A DNA stretch of 64,000 nt. Source: Treponema sp. (GTDB taxonomy: Bacteria > Spirochaetota > Spirochaetia > Treponematales > Treponemataceae). The DNA is taken from the NCBI GenBank assembly GCA_014804005.1, contig JAAVAP010000014.1, positions 105,954 through 169,953 of the forward strand, read 5' to 3'. The position numbers and the translations under genes were made by a program. Positions 1 to 10,600 of the stretch are shown piece by piece. Under the pieces are notes generated by a model. It was not told where the DNA came from, did no database searches, and worked only from the letters and a program-made list of their open reading frames with translations. Each line of letters opens with the position of its first letter. The stretch's first letter is position 1.

Positions 1-56
1 GCAAACAGCATAACGACTGCCGCGAAAAACGCGGCAGCTTTTGCCATTCTTTTCAA
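1..56 (-). CDS. Truncated secreted protein, N-terminus only
   Basis: Only the first 18 or so codons lie in the window. A TTG at 56 preceded by AAGGA with 7-nt spacing starts MKRMAKAAAFFAAVVMLF, a typical signal peptide with basic residues and then a hydrophobic run. The ATG at 47 in the same frame is too far from the ribosome site. It lies 24 nt downstream of the LpoB-like gene in the same direction, so it is probably the third gene of that envelope operon. The function cannot be seen. Confidence 0.55.
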   Translation of the reverse strand, partial: MKRMAKAAAFFAAVVMLF

Positions 57-80
57 AATGATTTCCTTATTGAAGAATTG

Positions 81-680
81 CTAGCGGCTTTTTACCGAAC
101 CGATTTTTTTCAAGTAATCCTTGACTTTTTCCGACGGCTCGAACATGTCAACCGAGCGATGTGTTTGCAAGTCGGTCATTTCGATGTTCACGATGTAAGT
201 TCGCTCCTGCTTTTTGCCGTTGTTCTGCACCATGATTTTCACAGAACCAGTGAGCATATAGTCGGCCGCGTCCTCATCGTCAATTGCCTTTGCCTGCGCT
301 TCGTTCGCGTGGTCGGCCTGATTGATGAGTTCCTGCCGCATTTCGTCGCGCACATCGGAATTTGCCATGAATTCAAGGAAGCCGCTTTTGATGATGGCGG
401 TTTTGAGCGAGTTGGCGATAATCTGCGTGTCGAAAAATTCGCCCGTCTCGTCCTTGATTCTTCCGACTGTGACAATCGGATCTCGCGAATTTTCTTTGGC
501 GAATCGCTTGATTCGATTAGAATCGACAATCTGTCCCACGATGTCCGTGCAGATAACGCGGCAATCAGATTCGTTCAAGTACGGCGTCATGTTGGCGTCG
601 CCCCCGCGCTTCACCTTTGCGGCAAAGGCAGACGAGGCGACGAGCAACATCGCAAGGGCAACAAAACATAATTTTTTCAT
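81..680 (-). CDS. LpoB-family penicillin-binding-protein activator, exported
   Basis: The predicted protein has 199 residues. I place the start at 680, giving MKKLCFVALAMLLVASSAFA, behind a clean AAGGGGA site; the longer ORF has no signal peptide. The mature part resembles the LpoB fold, with a VGRIKDET strand, an FDTQII turn, a central helical region and an ADYMLTGSVK strand. In enterobacteria LpoB is an outer-membrane lipoprotein that activates PBP1B. This protein has no lipobox cysteine, so a periplasmic or otherwise anchored version is inferred. It follows an LPP20-like gene by 19 nt and precedes another secreted protein, which suggests an envelope operon. Family assignment is fairly good; the partner PBP is unknown. 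Confidence 0.75.
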   Translation of the reverse strand: MKKLCFVALAMLLVASSAFAAKVKRGGDANMTPYLNESDCRVICTDIVGQIVDSNRIKRFAKENSRDPIVTVGRIKDETGEFFDTQIIANSLKTAIIKSGFLEFMANSDVRDEMRQELINQADHANEAQAKAIDDEDAADYMLTGSVKIMVQNNGKKQERTYIVNIEMTDLQTHRSVDMFEPSEKVKDYLKKIGSVKSR

Positions 681-699
681 GCTTTTCCCCTTGCCGCCG

Positions 700-1416
700 T
701 TACCAATCGTATTCGACGGTCGTGTCCACCACTTTGTCAATCAAAGGCGCGCGAAGATTTTCGCTCAACGCTTCTTTGAGCAACTTGGTTTCAGACGCAT
801 TGTCTTCAACTCCGTTCAAAGCCGCGGCAAGCTGCCTGTCGTAAATGGCGCGATTCATCGTGAAAACGACATAATATTCATAATAGTAGTCGAACGCGCT
901 TTCGGGAGATTTCTTGTTGACTTTCACGCCCTGCTTCGGCTTTTTGAACTGAATCCAATACTGTGCTTCTTTGAGAAGGCCATTGAGTTCCAAAGCAGAA
1001 AGAGCCTTCACAGTCTGATCGATCGCGCGCTGCATGTTGCTTTCGCTGCTGCCAGAATTGCCCTGCAAGACGGCGTTCGCACTCTGTCCGACGGCGATTG
1101 AGAACGAGTTCGCAACCTGACGCTGAACGTCAACCTGATCGGTCCAAGTCTTGAGGAATTCAAGGTCGTCGCCCTGATTTGAGAAAACAAAAACCTGCGT
1201 TTCTTCAGGATCGATTTTCAAAGACTTCGCAATCTTTTTGTTTTCGCCTTCAAGAACTGATTCAACCCAGCCGGGAATTTCCGTTCCGAGAGCCATGCCG
1301 GGGCGATTCACGATTTCAATCTTAACTTTCTGTTCCTTTGCTTTTGCTGCAAAAGCGTTGAGTGTTCCGAAGCATGCGGCAAGCGCAGCAACGGCAATGA
1401 ATTTTGTAATTTTCAC
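700..1416 (-). CDS. LPP20-like exported protein
   Basis: The ORF track starts at 1524, but the convincing start is GTG at 1416. It has GGAGG five nt upstream and yields a 238-residue protein with a signal peptide ending near NAFAAKA. The body matches the pattern of spirochaete LPP20-family proteins: an EIPGWV motif after the leader, a VFVFSNQG strand, then a segment beginning LKTWTDQVDVQRQVAN in which many short-side-chain residues sit in helices. No lipobox is seen. It is first in an operon with the LpoB-like gene. Such LPP20-LpoB pairs recur in other bacteria as envelope modules, but the biochemical role is not established. Confidence 0.6.
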   Translation of the reverse strand: MKITKFIAVAALAACFGTLNAFAAKAKEQKVKIEIVNRPGMALGTEIPGWVESVLEGENKKIAKSLKIDPEETQVFVFSNQGDDLEFLKTWTDQVDVQRQVANSFSIAVGQSANAVLQGNSGSSESNMQRAIDQTVKALSALELNGLLKEAQYWIQFKKPKQGVKVNKKSPESAFDYYYEYYVVFTMNRAIYDRQLAAALNGVEDNASETKLLKEALSENLRAPLIDKVVDTTVEYDW

Positions 1417-1474
1417 AAAATCCTCCAAAATAATTTTGATAAAATATTGCCATAAAAATGACGGCACAAAAAGT

Positions 1475-1503
1475 ATGCTATCATTTTCATACAAAAAAAT
1501 CAA
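1475..1503 (-). promoter_or_regulatory. Promoter of the LPP20/LpoB operon
   Basis: On the minus strand TTGATT and TAGCAT are separated by 17 nt, about 60 nt upstream of the GTG start at 1416. Confidence 0.55.
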
Positions 1504-1685
1504 TAGAAACGCGTTTTTTTGCATAGAAATACATTTTTATGCTCTGAAACGCACAAATACAAAGCCAATCCACGAAAAAGCAATGAGTTTTCTACTTGCT
1601 TTTGCATTGCGGCTTTACTTTGATTTCATTTTGTTATGGAGAAAAGGTGCGAGACGGATGAGCGCGTTGAACAAAAAATAACAAA

Positions 1686-2183
1686 ATGCTAGAATGGATT
1701 ATGCTTTCAAAATATTTGGCGATTTTTTTCATCTCGATGGTGCCGCTCGTTGAATTGCGCGGCGCGATTCCTGTTTCCCAATTTTGGGATTTGCCGCTCG
1801 TTCCTTCTTACATTGTCTGCATTGTCGGCAACATGCTTCCTGTGCCCGTGATTTATCTTTTTGCGCGGCGATTTTTGGAATGGGGGCAGGACAAAAAATT
1901 TATCGGCGGAATATGCCGATTTTTTTTGACAAAGGGCGCGGGCGCGCGAGAAAAACTTGAAGCCAAGGCCGGCAACGGACTTTTCATCGCGCTCATGCTT
2001 TTTGTCGGAATTCCCCTCCCAGGAACTGGCGCGTGGACAGGAACGTTAGCGGCAAGCCTTTTGGGAATGAGCTTCAAAAAAACCGTCGCGGCCGTGATGT
2101 GCGGCGTTGTGATGGCCGGCGTGATTATGATGCTGGCGAGCTTCGGAGCGTTTGGTGCAATCGGCGCAATTTTCGCAAAATGA
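1686..2183 (+). CDS. Small multidrug export family membrane protein (Sm_multidrug_ex)
   Basis: A 165-residue integral membrane protein with four or five hydrophobic segments. The family motifs VELRGAIPVS after the first segment and GIPLPGTGAWTGT in the middle are both present and identify the Sm_multidrug_ex family (PF06695). The substrate is not really known despite the family name. There is no good ribosome-binding site for ATG 1686; ATG 1701 (MLSKYLAIFF) is an equally good start. It stands alone, divergent from the LPP20 operon, and ends just before a repeat array. Confidence 0.8.
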   Translation: MLEWIMLSKYLAIFFISMVPLVELRGAIPVSQFWDLPLVPSYIVCIVGNMLPVPVIYLFARRFLEWGQDKKFIGGICRFFLTKGAGAREKLEAKAGNGLFIALMLFVGIPLPGTGAWTGTLAASLLGMSFKKTVAAVMCGVVMAGVIMMLASFGAFGAIGAIFAK

Positions 2184-2196
2184 AATCCAATGCGGA

Positions 2197-2340
2197 GCGT
2201 CATTCAGGCGTGTGCGAAGCGTTGTTCGACCGTACGCATAGCGTCATTCAGTCGTGCGCAAAGTGTCGTTCAGCCGTACGCATAACGTCGTTCAGTCGTG
2301 TGCATAATGTCATCCGACCGTATGCTAAACATCGTTCGAT
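2197..2340. repeat. 22-bp degenerate tandem repeat array, about 6.5 units
   Basis: Units begin at 2197, 2219, 2241, 2263, 2285, 2307 and 2329, each 22 bp long. The consensus is roughly RCGTCRTTCAGYCGTRYGCA followed by TA or AA. Alternate units carry a CGTACG or CGTGCG core. Since 22 is not a multiple of three, the array is unlikely to be coding. A similar 23-bp array lies at 15.9 kb. Confidence 0.85.
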
Positions 2341-2352
2341 TCAAAAAATGCA

Positions 2353-2386
2353 AAAAAAATGCCGCACGAATGTGCGGCATTTTTTA
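2353..2386. terminator. Bidirectional rho-independent terminator
   Basis: The perfect stem ATGCCGCAC / GTGCGGCAT has a GAAT loop, A-rich sequence on one side and T-rich on the other. It sits between convergent genes (Sm_multidrug_ex and the giant Ig protein) and can serve both strands. Confidence 0.9.
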
Positions 2387-2406
2387 CTTAACTTTCGAAG
2401 GGCGCA

Positions 2407-5400
2407 CTAGAATACATTCGCTCTCACGCCGAACGAAACTTGGAATTCCATGCTTTTGCTTATGTCCAAATTCGGTACATCGGATGGAATGAACCAAAGT
2501 TGGAATTCCGTGTAGAACGACATAGTTTTGAACGCTTTCCATTTCTTGAAATGCGCGCGCGGGAATTCAAGCTGGGCTATGACCGCGCTCAACATACCGC
2601 CCGCTTCCGAACCGCTGTCGTTAAAATGCTTGAAGCTCGCTCCAAGCGCGAGATTCGCGCTCAGCCAATCCCAGTTATGTCCAAACATCCAGCCGAACGG
2701 AAGGTTTGCCACGTTCGCGATAATCTTAAAGCCAAGAACGCAGTCTCCTCCATAACGATAGTCGGTGTCCGGGCGGAAGGCGTGCCATTGGCTTTTTGTA
2801 AACTGTCCGACATTGAACTGTATGCGAACATTGTCGTTAAAGAATGTGAGTCCAAGTCCGATATCGAACAGCGTCGCTCCCCAGAAACTCGCGTCTATGT
2901 ACAATCCCTGGAAGAACGCTGGAACTTCGTAGCTGCTCTTGTCGCCCTTTCGCAAGGCAAGTGTTACATCCTTTAATCCAACATCGTCATTGGCAAGACC
3001 CGAGAACATCAATTCCTGATTGTAATGTCCGCCGACTCCCGGCGAGATTATTCGCACGAACGGAGCCTGCTTGTCGATTTGGACGATGCATCTAGTAATT
3101 GCAATTTCGCCGTTGTTCATCTTCGCGCGCAACAACATAAAATGATATCCGGCGGACAAATCCTCGTCTTCGATGCGATAGCTCCATTTTTCCCTTCGGC
3201 TTATTTCCGTAAACGTGCGTCCGTTGTCCCAACTAATCTCAACGCTTTTTACGGAGCGCATCGCCAATTCGTCTTTTTGGGCTTTTGTCGCGCCTTTCAT
3301 TTTCGCCGCTTCGATTTCAGATTCGTTTATCGAATAGCCGGCAGTGCCTTTTATCACAGGACGATCGTATGCGAAATCGCCGTAGTCGAAATTTTCGATG
3401 CGAACCCACGGTCCATATTCCATATAGTCGAACGTCTGTTCCATTGAGGTTATAGACGCTCCGTTTTCAAGGGAAGCCCGAACCGCATAGCGGTGCACGC
3501 TTTCTTCGAGTTCGCCCGCGTTTATCGGGAATTTGTAGTAGTTCGTGACATTCGGCTCTGTCGATGCCGTTTCCTTGCCGTCAATCAAAAGCGTCAATTT
3601 TGTCACTTTTGTTTCCGAACGCACCGCGCCGAAAATCGTGAACGCACCCTGCTTTCGTTCGCCGTTGAGCGGATAGTATATGTCCACGCTCGCCGCCGCC
3701 ACAGTCTTGTCGAGTTTGATTGAACGGCTCGCGCTCGTAATGTTGCCGGCCGCGTCAACTCCGCTGACTTTCACATTGTAGTTTCCGTTTTCGAGAGCCG
3801 TCATATCGACAATTTCGGTTATCACAGTATCAACATTCAAATCGATTCTTGCCAAATTGGAAGGAACTCTTCGTCCGTCAAGGCTCGCAATCGAAATGTA
3901 AAGCTCGCTCAATGCGATGTTGTCTAACGCGAATCCCGAGAAGAACAAATTGCCGCTGGTCTGCGAATCGTCAAGCGGAAACTCAAGGTTTATTTCCGGC
4001 TTGGTGTTGTCAAGAGTGAGCTGCGTCGAATACAACGACTGAACATCATAATTATCCGTGGCTCGAACGAACACGACGCAAGTTCCGTCTGGCAAAGCGC
4101 GTGTATCGAAACTGTAGCTCCAGTTTGTCGTGCCTTCGACTATATTGTAACTGTTTCCGTTGTCCAAAGAAACTTCGACGCTCTTGATTCCGTTTTTGTC
4201 GCTGGCAGTTCCGCGCAAAGTCGTGATTTCCTTTTGCGTGGTGGAAATGTCCGGGGCCGTCATGACGACTACGGGCTCTGCCAAAGAAACGCGGATTTTT
4301 GAAACCGTCTCTTCGCCGCGCGTGCCATTGACATCCACGGCGTACATCGTAACAGTATGCTCGTTGTCCGTAAGAGAAGTGATTGGCACGTCCACTTTGA
4401 AACTGTAGCCGAAGTCCTGCGAAATTTGCTGGAACGGATTGTTGTCTATCTTATAGTAAACGAGGCTCGGACCGTCATCGTCGAGCGCGACGCCCGAAAT
4501 CGTAAAGTCCGTAGTCAAAACTTGGCTTTCCGTAGGCAGCTGGATTTCCACGACAGGAAGGTCGCTCTCCCTGTCAACGGTAAAATCATATTTGTTGACT
4601 CGCGCCTCGTTTCCTGCGCTGTCGATATAGATGAACTGCATCGCGGAATTGAGCGGCTGTTCGTCCGTTCCGACAACCGTTGTAGGCATCGAGGAAACCA
4701 CTATTTCCTTGCGAGATGCCGCGCTGTTGTTTCCAGCGGGCGCGTATTCCGCTCTCGCGATTGGGCTTGCATCCTTTACAAGCATCGCTATCGTGTTATG
4801 TCCGTTTACGACTTCTTCTGGAACAGGAACGATGACTTGGATTTCCGGCGGAGTGATATCCTTGCAAACTGCGCTTCGATAATATGAAATTTGTCCCGAA
4901 GTGTTTTGGGCGCGAATGTCAATCGGCACAAAACCTTCTGGAAGAGATTCCAAATTGAGTTCGAAAGCGAGAGTGGCGTTCGCCGCGCCCTGCCTAAACG
5001 GAATCTTGTTCCAAGTTTCGCCATTGTTCAGCGAATATTCCAACGCGACGATTCCTGTATTGTCGGCGACAGTTCCCTGTACGCTGGCAGAATTCCTTAC
5101 CCAGGCATTTTCCAAGGGCGATGTTATTGTAATTTGCGGACCGTCTTCTGCGGCAATCAAATTCACCTGGGAACTTGTATAATTTCGCCCTTCCGCGTCG
5201 GTCGCACGAACCTGCACGCCGTTATAATTGCCGGGCGCGAGTAAAGTCAAATAGACCATGTTGTTTTCGACGGACGCGGTGATATTACCGTTTCCGCCTA
5301 CAACTGAAACATTGATCGGATTCGGGGCGTTTACGTAAGCGGCGAACATTTTCTTCGGCAAAATATACGCATTGAATTCGTTTGAGAAATATGACTCGGC

Positions 5401-7566
5401 ATCGCAAACCCAATAAACGCCCTTGCCGTCCTGAATTTCATCGGCAGGATGCTCGCGCCCGATCAAAATTTGCGTTCCAAAAGAATTCGTGTAATCTTTG
5501 CCGTTCGTAACAGTAAGCTCGATATTCGTGGCGCGCGCTGGCATTCCCGCAAGGTTTATCGTAGCCTGTGCATGATTTCGGAGATTTTTGTCAGGATAAG
5601 TGATTGCGGCTTTGCCCTCATAAATTTCTTTTTCGCCTGTCCTCGCCACGCCAAAAATCTTGTAGTTTACGAAAAGGCTCGCTTCGCTCGTAATATCGAT
5701 CAGCAAATTTACAGGACCTGCTTTCGCGTCGGGACTGATGTCGATTCGCATTCCCTTTGAATATGGCGTTCCGTTTATTTCGACTATTTTCGCCTGAACT
5801 GTTTCGTCCTCGATGAAATCAGGCATGTCGGGCATGTCGGGCGTGGGCTTTATGTCCGTGAGATTTGAGACGTAAACGCAAGTGCTGTATTCCGCTTCCC
5901 GTCCCATCGTGTCCGTGACATGATACGTCAAATTGACAACGCCCCATGGCAGCGAATTGATCGGAACAGAAAAAACTTTTTTTGTTTCGTTCTTGGTGAT
6001 TTGAAGTTCGTTGCGCGGCTCGTACGTTCCAGACTTTGCGACAGTGTACCACGCTTCGGCGATTCCTGTCGAACTCCCAGCCTCGATTTCGATATTTCCG
6101 CCCTGTTCAGGATTAATTTCCATTCCGCAAGGCAAGTCGCCTGCGCCCGCTCCGCCTACAATTTTGATTGAATTGAAATAAGGCGCGTCGCCCGCAATAT
6201 TGAAGGTTACGGAAGCCGCAGGGCCTTCAACGCCGTAAATGTCCACGGCGGACACGGATACGGTGTGCTTTCCGCTGCCTAGATTTTCTCTTTCAAGGAG
6301 ATTTTTATAGAAAGTGCTTTGCGTCTCGATCGTGCCCAGACTCGCGCCGTCTATGCTGATTTTCACTTCCTTCACGGCATCGTCATCGACCGCGATACCG
6401 CGCACGAAAACATCGGCGGCATCCGCAAATGACGCGCCGTCTTTCGGCCAATCGACAGTGACTTTTGGTCGGTCGGCATCGTAATCGACTATTATATTTC
6501 TTTCAGCGACGCTGACATTCCCAGCCGTGTCTTCGGCAGTAATCGTGAGTTTTCCATTTTTTATGTTCTTCAAATTAGAAAATTCTTTCGTCCAATAAGA
6601 ATTTCCCGGAATAAGTTCAAATTCGCCACTTTCTCCGCCATAAGACCATTTCAACGATTTCAATTCCACGGCATCGCGCGCGATTCCGGCGGCAGTAAAC
6701 ACGCCTGCCACGCTCTGCTTTTCGGCGGGATAGGTTATTTGGATTTCGGGCTTCGAATTGTCTATGAAAAGCAAAAACGGATAAAAGCCGATTGAGCCTT
6801 GCTTGTCGTGCGCGAAAAACCATATTACGGCAGGACCGTCTTCAAGCTTTTTCGTGTCCACGGACAATGAAAAAGTCGCGTCGGTGGAATCCTTCACTTT
6901 TTTAATCGGCACTTTTGAAAAGCTCGCGCCCTCGTCAAGCGAATATTCAAGAAGCGCAATTCCATTTCCGTCGCTTATCAATCCTTCGAGCTTTACATTG
7001 CCGCTGACCAAAGTTCCCATGGCATAGTTGCTTACGTTTGTCACGGGAGTTCTTCTGTCCAAGCACCATTTATGCTTCACCGAATCGCCGCGAAGTCCGT
7101 TTATGTCAACTCCGTACGCTTCGATAGTATGCTCGCCTTCTTCAAGGGTGGTCGTATCGATGAAATGTGACCAAAATTCTTTTCCTTTGGCACGGACAGG
7201 ATTTTCATAGTCGCCGTCAAGTATCAGTTCGACATAATCCACGCCGTCATCGTCAAAGCAGATTCCCACGATGTTCAAATTGGCAGGAACACGCAGTCCT
7301 TGTGAAGGATTCGTAATGCTCGTAACGGGCTTGTCGGAATCGGGATCTATATAAATATTGAAAGGCCCGCCGAGAGCTGTATTGCCGCCCTTGTCCTTCG
7401 CGGTCACGACGACATTGTATTTTTTCTTTTTCGTGTTTCCGCTTATGTCAAACGTTTCCTGCCAACTATTCATATTTTCGACAGGGCGTTCGACAACATC
7501 GCGGGCAAAAATAAAACTCGCCGAACAAAGAATCACGAAACCAAAAAGAATGCGCTTTAAGAACAT
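2407..7566 (-). CDS. Giant exported Ig-like repeat protein with barrel-like C-terminus
   Basis: A 1719-residue protein whose start at 7566 has AGGAGA five nt upstream and a signal peptide ending near FIFA. After it come about a dozen repeats, each opening with a strand such as PEIQITYP, PKVTVDWP, PQITITSP or PVVEIQLP. Each then has a small-Gly-x-A-x-D-D/N turn and a VEISLDNG or VYYKID strand, the hallmark of bacterial Ig-like (Big) domains. The last ~170 residues change character: alternating hydrophobic and aromatic strands (LFDIGLGLTFF, LSANLALGASF) end in a terminal phenylalanine, suggesting a beta-barrel or a C-terminal outer-membrane anchor. It is the third gene of a three-gene giant cluster with two Ig-like lipoproteins. 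A surface adhesin or scaffold is inferred. Confidence 0.8.
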   Translation of the reverse strand: MFLKRILFGFVILCSASFIFARDVVERPVENMNSWQETFDISGNTKKKKYNVVVTAKDKGGNTALGGPFNIYIDPDSDKPVTSITNPSQGLRVPANLNIVGICFDDDGVDYVELILDGDYENPVRAKGKEFWSHFIDTTTLEEGEHTIEAYGVDINGLRGDSVKHKWCLDRRTPVTNVSNYAMGTLVSGNVKLEGLISDGNGIALLEYSLDEGASFSKVPIKKVKDSTDATFSLSVDTKKLEDGPAVIWFFAHDKQGSIGFYPFLLFIDNSKPEIQITYPAEKQSVAGVFTAAGIARDAVELKSLKWSYGGESGEFELIPGNSYWTKEFSNLKNIKNGKLTITAEDTAGNVSVAERNIIVDYDADRPKVTVDWPKDGASFADAADVFVRGIAVDDDAVKEVKISIDGASLGTIETQSTFYKNLLERENLGSGKHTVSVSAVDIYGVEGPAASVTFNIAGDAPYFNSIKIVGGAGAGDLPCGMEINPEQGGNIEIEAGSSTGIAEAWYTVAKSGTYEPRNELQITKNETKKVFSVPINSLPWGVVNLTYHVTDTMGREAEYSTCVYVSNLTDIKPTPDMPDMPDFIEDETVQAKIVEINGTPYSKGMRIDISPDAKAGPVNLLIDITSEASLFVNYKIFGVARTGEKEIYEGKAAITYPDKNLRNHAQATINLAGMPARATNIELTVTNGKDYTNSFGTQILIGREHPADEIQDGKGVYWVCDAESYFSNEFNAYILPKKMFAAYVNAPNPINVSVVGGNGNITASVENNMVYLTLLAPGNYNGVQVRATDAEGRNYTSSQVNLIAAEDGPQITITSPLENAWVRNSASVQGTVADNTGIVALEYSLNNGETWNKIPFRQGAANATLAFELNLESLPEGFVPIDIRAQNTSGQISYYRSAVCKDITPPEIQVIVPVPEEVVNGHNTIAMLVKDASPIARAEYAPAGNNSAASRKEIVVSSMPTTVVGTDEQPLNSAMQFIYIDSAGNEARVNKYDFTVDRESDLPVVEIQLPTESQVLTTDFTISGVALDDDGPSLVYYKIDNNPFQQISQDFGYSFKVDVPITSLTDNEHTVTMYAVDVNGTRGEETVSKIRVSLAEPVVVMTAPDISTTQKEITTLRGTASDKNGIKSVEVSLDNGNSYNIVEGTTNWSYSFDTRALPDGTCVVFVRATDNYDVQSLYSTQLTLDNTKPEINLEFPLDDSQTSGNLFFSGFALDNIALSELYISIASLDGRRVPSNLARIDLNVDTVITEIVDMTALENGNYNVKVSGVDAAGNITSASRSIKLDKTVAAASVDIYYPLNGERKQGAFTIFGAVRSETKVTKLTLLIDGKETASTEPNVTNYYKFPINAGELEESVHRYAVRASLENGASITSMEQTFDYMEYGPWVRIENFDYGDFAYDRPVIKGTAGYSINESEIEAAKMKGATKAQKDELAMRSVKSVEISWDNGRTFTEISRREKWSYRIEDEDLSAGYHFMLLRAKMNNGEIAITRCIVQIDKQAPFVRIISPGVGGHYNQELMFSGLANDDVGLKDVTLALRKGDKSSYEVPAFFQGLYIDASFWGATLFDIGLGLTFFNDNVRIQFNVGQFTKSQWHAFRPDTDYRYGGDCVLGFKIIANVANLPFGWMFGHNWDWLSANLALGASFKHFNDSGSEAGGMLSAVIAQLEFPRAHFKKWKAFKTMSFYTEFQLWFIPSDVPNLDISKSMEFQVSFGVRANVF

Positions 7567-7639
7567 AAAATTCTCCTGATAAATTAGGAATTTTTATAAA
7601 TCGGCAAAATAAAAATCTTGCCGAAATTGAACCTCTCAA

Positions 7640-10600
7640 TTATTGAGGCCGTCTGTACTGCTGTACTTTAGGTCCCATTTCAAACAAAAGACCTTCGCCG
7701 CCAGTGCCAGTATTTTGAATTTGCGCATGACCTCCAGGCGGAACAGGATACGTACTATAAAAACTGGTCCAACTGTTCTGTGCAGAGATTCCGCCGTATG
7801 GACCTTGACTTATTCCCTTGGTATTGCTGGAACGGGTTTCATCATCCATAAGACCTGCAAGAAACCTAAAGTAATAATTTGTCGTGATTCCCCATGTCGT
7901 AAAATAATAAGTATTATTCCCTTCCTTGGTTAAGAGGCAAACTTTTTCGTAATCGTTGGTGTCCCAATTAGTAGGCAAACCTTGGGTAATATTCGATCCC
8001 GAAAGAACGTCCCCTCCTCGTATAAATATGCCAATACCTCTGCATTTAGTTTTATCTAAACCATTCCAATTGGCTTCTGTATTTGGTACATTATTATCAG
8101 CAAGTCCAGTTATTTCTATTGTAGTTCTGTATGCAACCGCATACGCTGATTCTCTGTCAGTGTCATTTGTTGCTGTAGCAGTAATATTATATTCAAGAGC
8201 CGCGTGGTTTGCTTCATTGCCGAGAGTCACAGGAGTTTCATACCTTCCTGATGTATTGTAAACTTGCCCTTTATTTGCAATATAGGCATTTAGAGAATCG
8301 GTTGGATTTTGTGTGTTTATATAGTTAACAATAGTAGGATTATCTGATCCGTGTCCTACCACTGTGAATGCCTTCCTTGTATATTGATCACAGTCATATT
8401 GCAGTGTAACTCCAGGTGTTTGGCAGTCCACTTTGAATTCTGTCGTCAAAGGTTGTTTAGCCGTCCAGTCCGCATTTACAGTTGTAGCCGTGCCTTTATT
8501 TATCCTTATCACGGGTGCTTCTATGCCTTGGGCGATATAAGAGTCCGTGCGCCCAGTGGCTGAGAATTTTGAACCACCATTTTTATCTTGCATAAAGCCA
8601 TCGAGCACTTTTATTTCGTATGTCGCGCCTTTACAAGGAAGAGGAGAGTTGAATTTTACCGTAACTTTTCTGCCATCGATTTCCACGCCTTGCGCGCGCA
8701 CGTTTTGCGAAAGTTTGCACGCTCCAGTCGCTTCATACGCTTTTATGACATCCTTATAATACTTATATTCTGGATCTATTTCATATTTCAACACATATTT
8801 GGAAGTAAGATCCGCCTTGAAACTGCCGTCCTTGCCTTTCGTCGCGCCATTCGTAGTGAGATCGTAATATTGTTTAAGGCTGGGACTGTTTGCGAAAAAT
8901 ATGCGACCTTCCGCTTCTGAAAGCACGGCAGGAACGCTGTCTACGTTTGACTGCGTTATTTCAACATCGCCTTTTCCTTTGGCGACGGCTTTGTCATAAG
9001 TGATAGTTAACGTTCTATTAGTTTCATTGTATTCCATTCCCGTTATGTTTGGCACAGATGTTATGATGCCGATTTTTTTCATTTGACCAAGGTTTTTTCC
9101 GAAACCTGCGTTTCCTGTAATTGCATCAATAGAGGTTTGCATTGCTTCTGTAACATCTTGTGAGCTATCTTTTACATTGCCAAATTTCACTTCCTTGACT
9201 GTTAGCTGATCTGTATCATCATTTTGGTCAATTCTATATTCAAACAAAATATCGTTTTCTCCGATATTTTTATTTGTATACTTATCTGTATTTGTTTCAC
9301 CTTTGATTTTAAATTCATTGATAGCCTTGCCATTGTTCAATGTAATGCTTGTAGTTCCTGAGAAATTCAATTTTTTGTTAAAGTGAATGAATATGTCAAT
9401 GATGTCGCCTACTCTATAATATTCGTCTGGATTCAGGGCGGAAATATATTCAACCTTAGAAGTTTGCGAATCGACAAGTAAAGAATATTTTTTCGTTTCG
9501 GTGTTTCCGCCCAAATCCGTCGCTGTTACTTCAAATACAAGCGAAGCCCCATTCAAGTTGCGTGCCGTCGCTACAAAAGTTCCGTCATTTTTCACAGTCA
9601 CGTCTTTTGACGCTTGAATCATACCGTTTGCCTTTATCTCCAACTTGGGTAGAGCCTTCGTTCCACCACTTTCCCAAATATAACTAGAATTGTCGCTGAT
9701 TTTTCCATATATTTTTACAACAGTCTTGTCGCTAAATGGAGGAAGTTCACTTATGTTACCATCTTTATCTTTACCTTCTTGATCGCGTGTATCACTTGGG
9801 TTACTTCCTTCGTATGAATAATACTCAAGTTTTGTGAATTCTATTTTTGGAGAATCGATATCGCCTTGGATTGCGTACGTGCTTGTCAAGGCGTTCCCAT
9901 CTCCGTCCTCTACGCGGAAAACGAATGTTTGGTTTGTGAGTTTTCTCTTGTCAATGTCAATGCCAAGGTCGTTGAATATGTTTATTGTGACTTCGTTTTC
10001 ATAGACTTTTCTCGTGAGACCGTTTTCGTAAACAGTCTTTCCCGTGTCTTTTGGACCAATAGTATAGACTTTTCCTTCTTTCAAGTCATTTAAATTTGTG
10101 GGATTGTTTGTCCATTTTCCTGAATTGGAATCCGAATATTCTATTGTGTCCGTGGGATTTATGATGTACGCCATTTTCAATGAATTGACTTTGGTTTCGT
10201 CTTTCGAAATTATCGTGAAAGTGAAGTTTCCGTTTGCGTCGCAGAACAGGTTTCCGCCTTCCTCATGGGAAACGTCTACCGAAGGGAACGTTTTGTCTAC
10301 AACCTTAACCCAACCTGTCTTCGTATCCGAAACTTTGTCTTTTTTGTCTGTAGCGGTTATTTCAACTAAATAAACGTCGCTATCGGTTGGAAGCGGAAGT
10401 TCAAAGTAAACGTTGTTTTGGTCTTCCTTATCGTCATCGGCGGAATAAATTTGCCTTTTGTTCCATTCATCAGACAGTGCTGATGTGACGCCTTTCTTTT
10501 TAATGGTCACATTTACAGATTTTATTGCCGTGTCGTCATAGGCATTTCCCAAAATCGAAGAGCCAGAATAGACATTTTTCGGTGCGTCTTCATCGCCCAA

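Noticed and set aside
2033-2410. 125-codon ORF across the 22-bp array
   Set aside because: It starts inside the Sm_multidrug_ex gene in another frame, and the 22-bp period would shift frame each unit.
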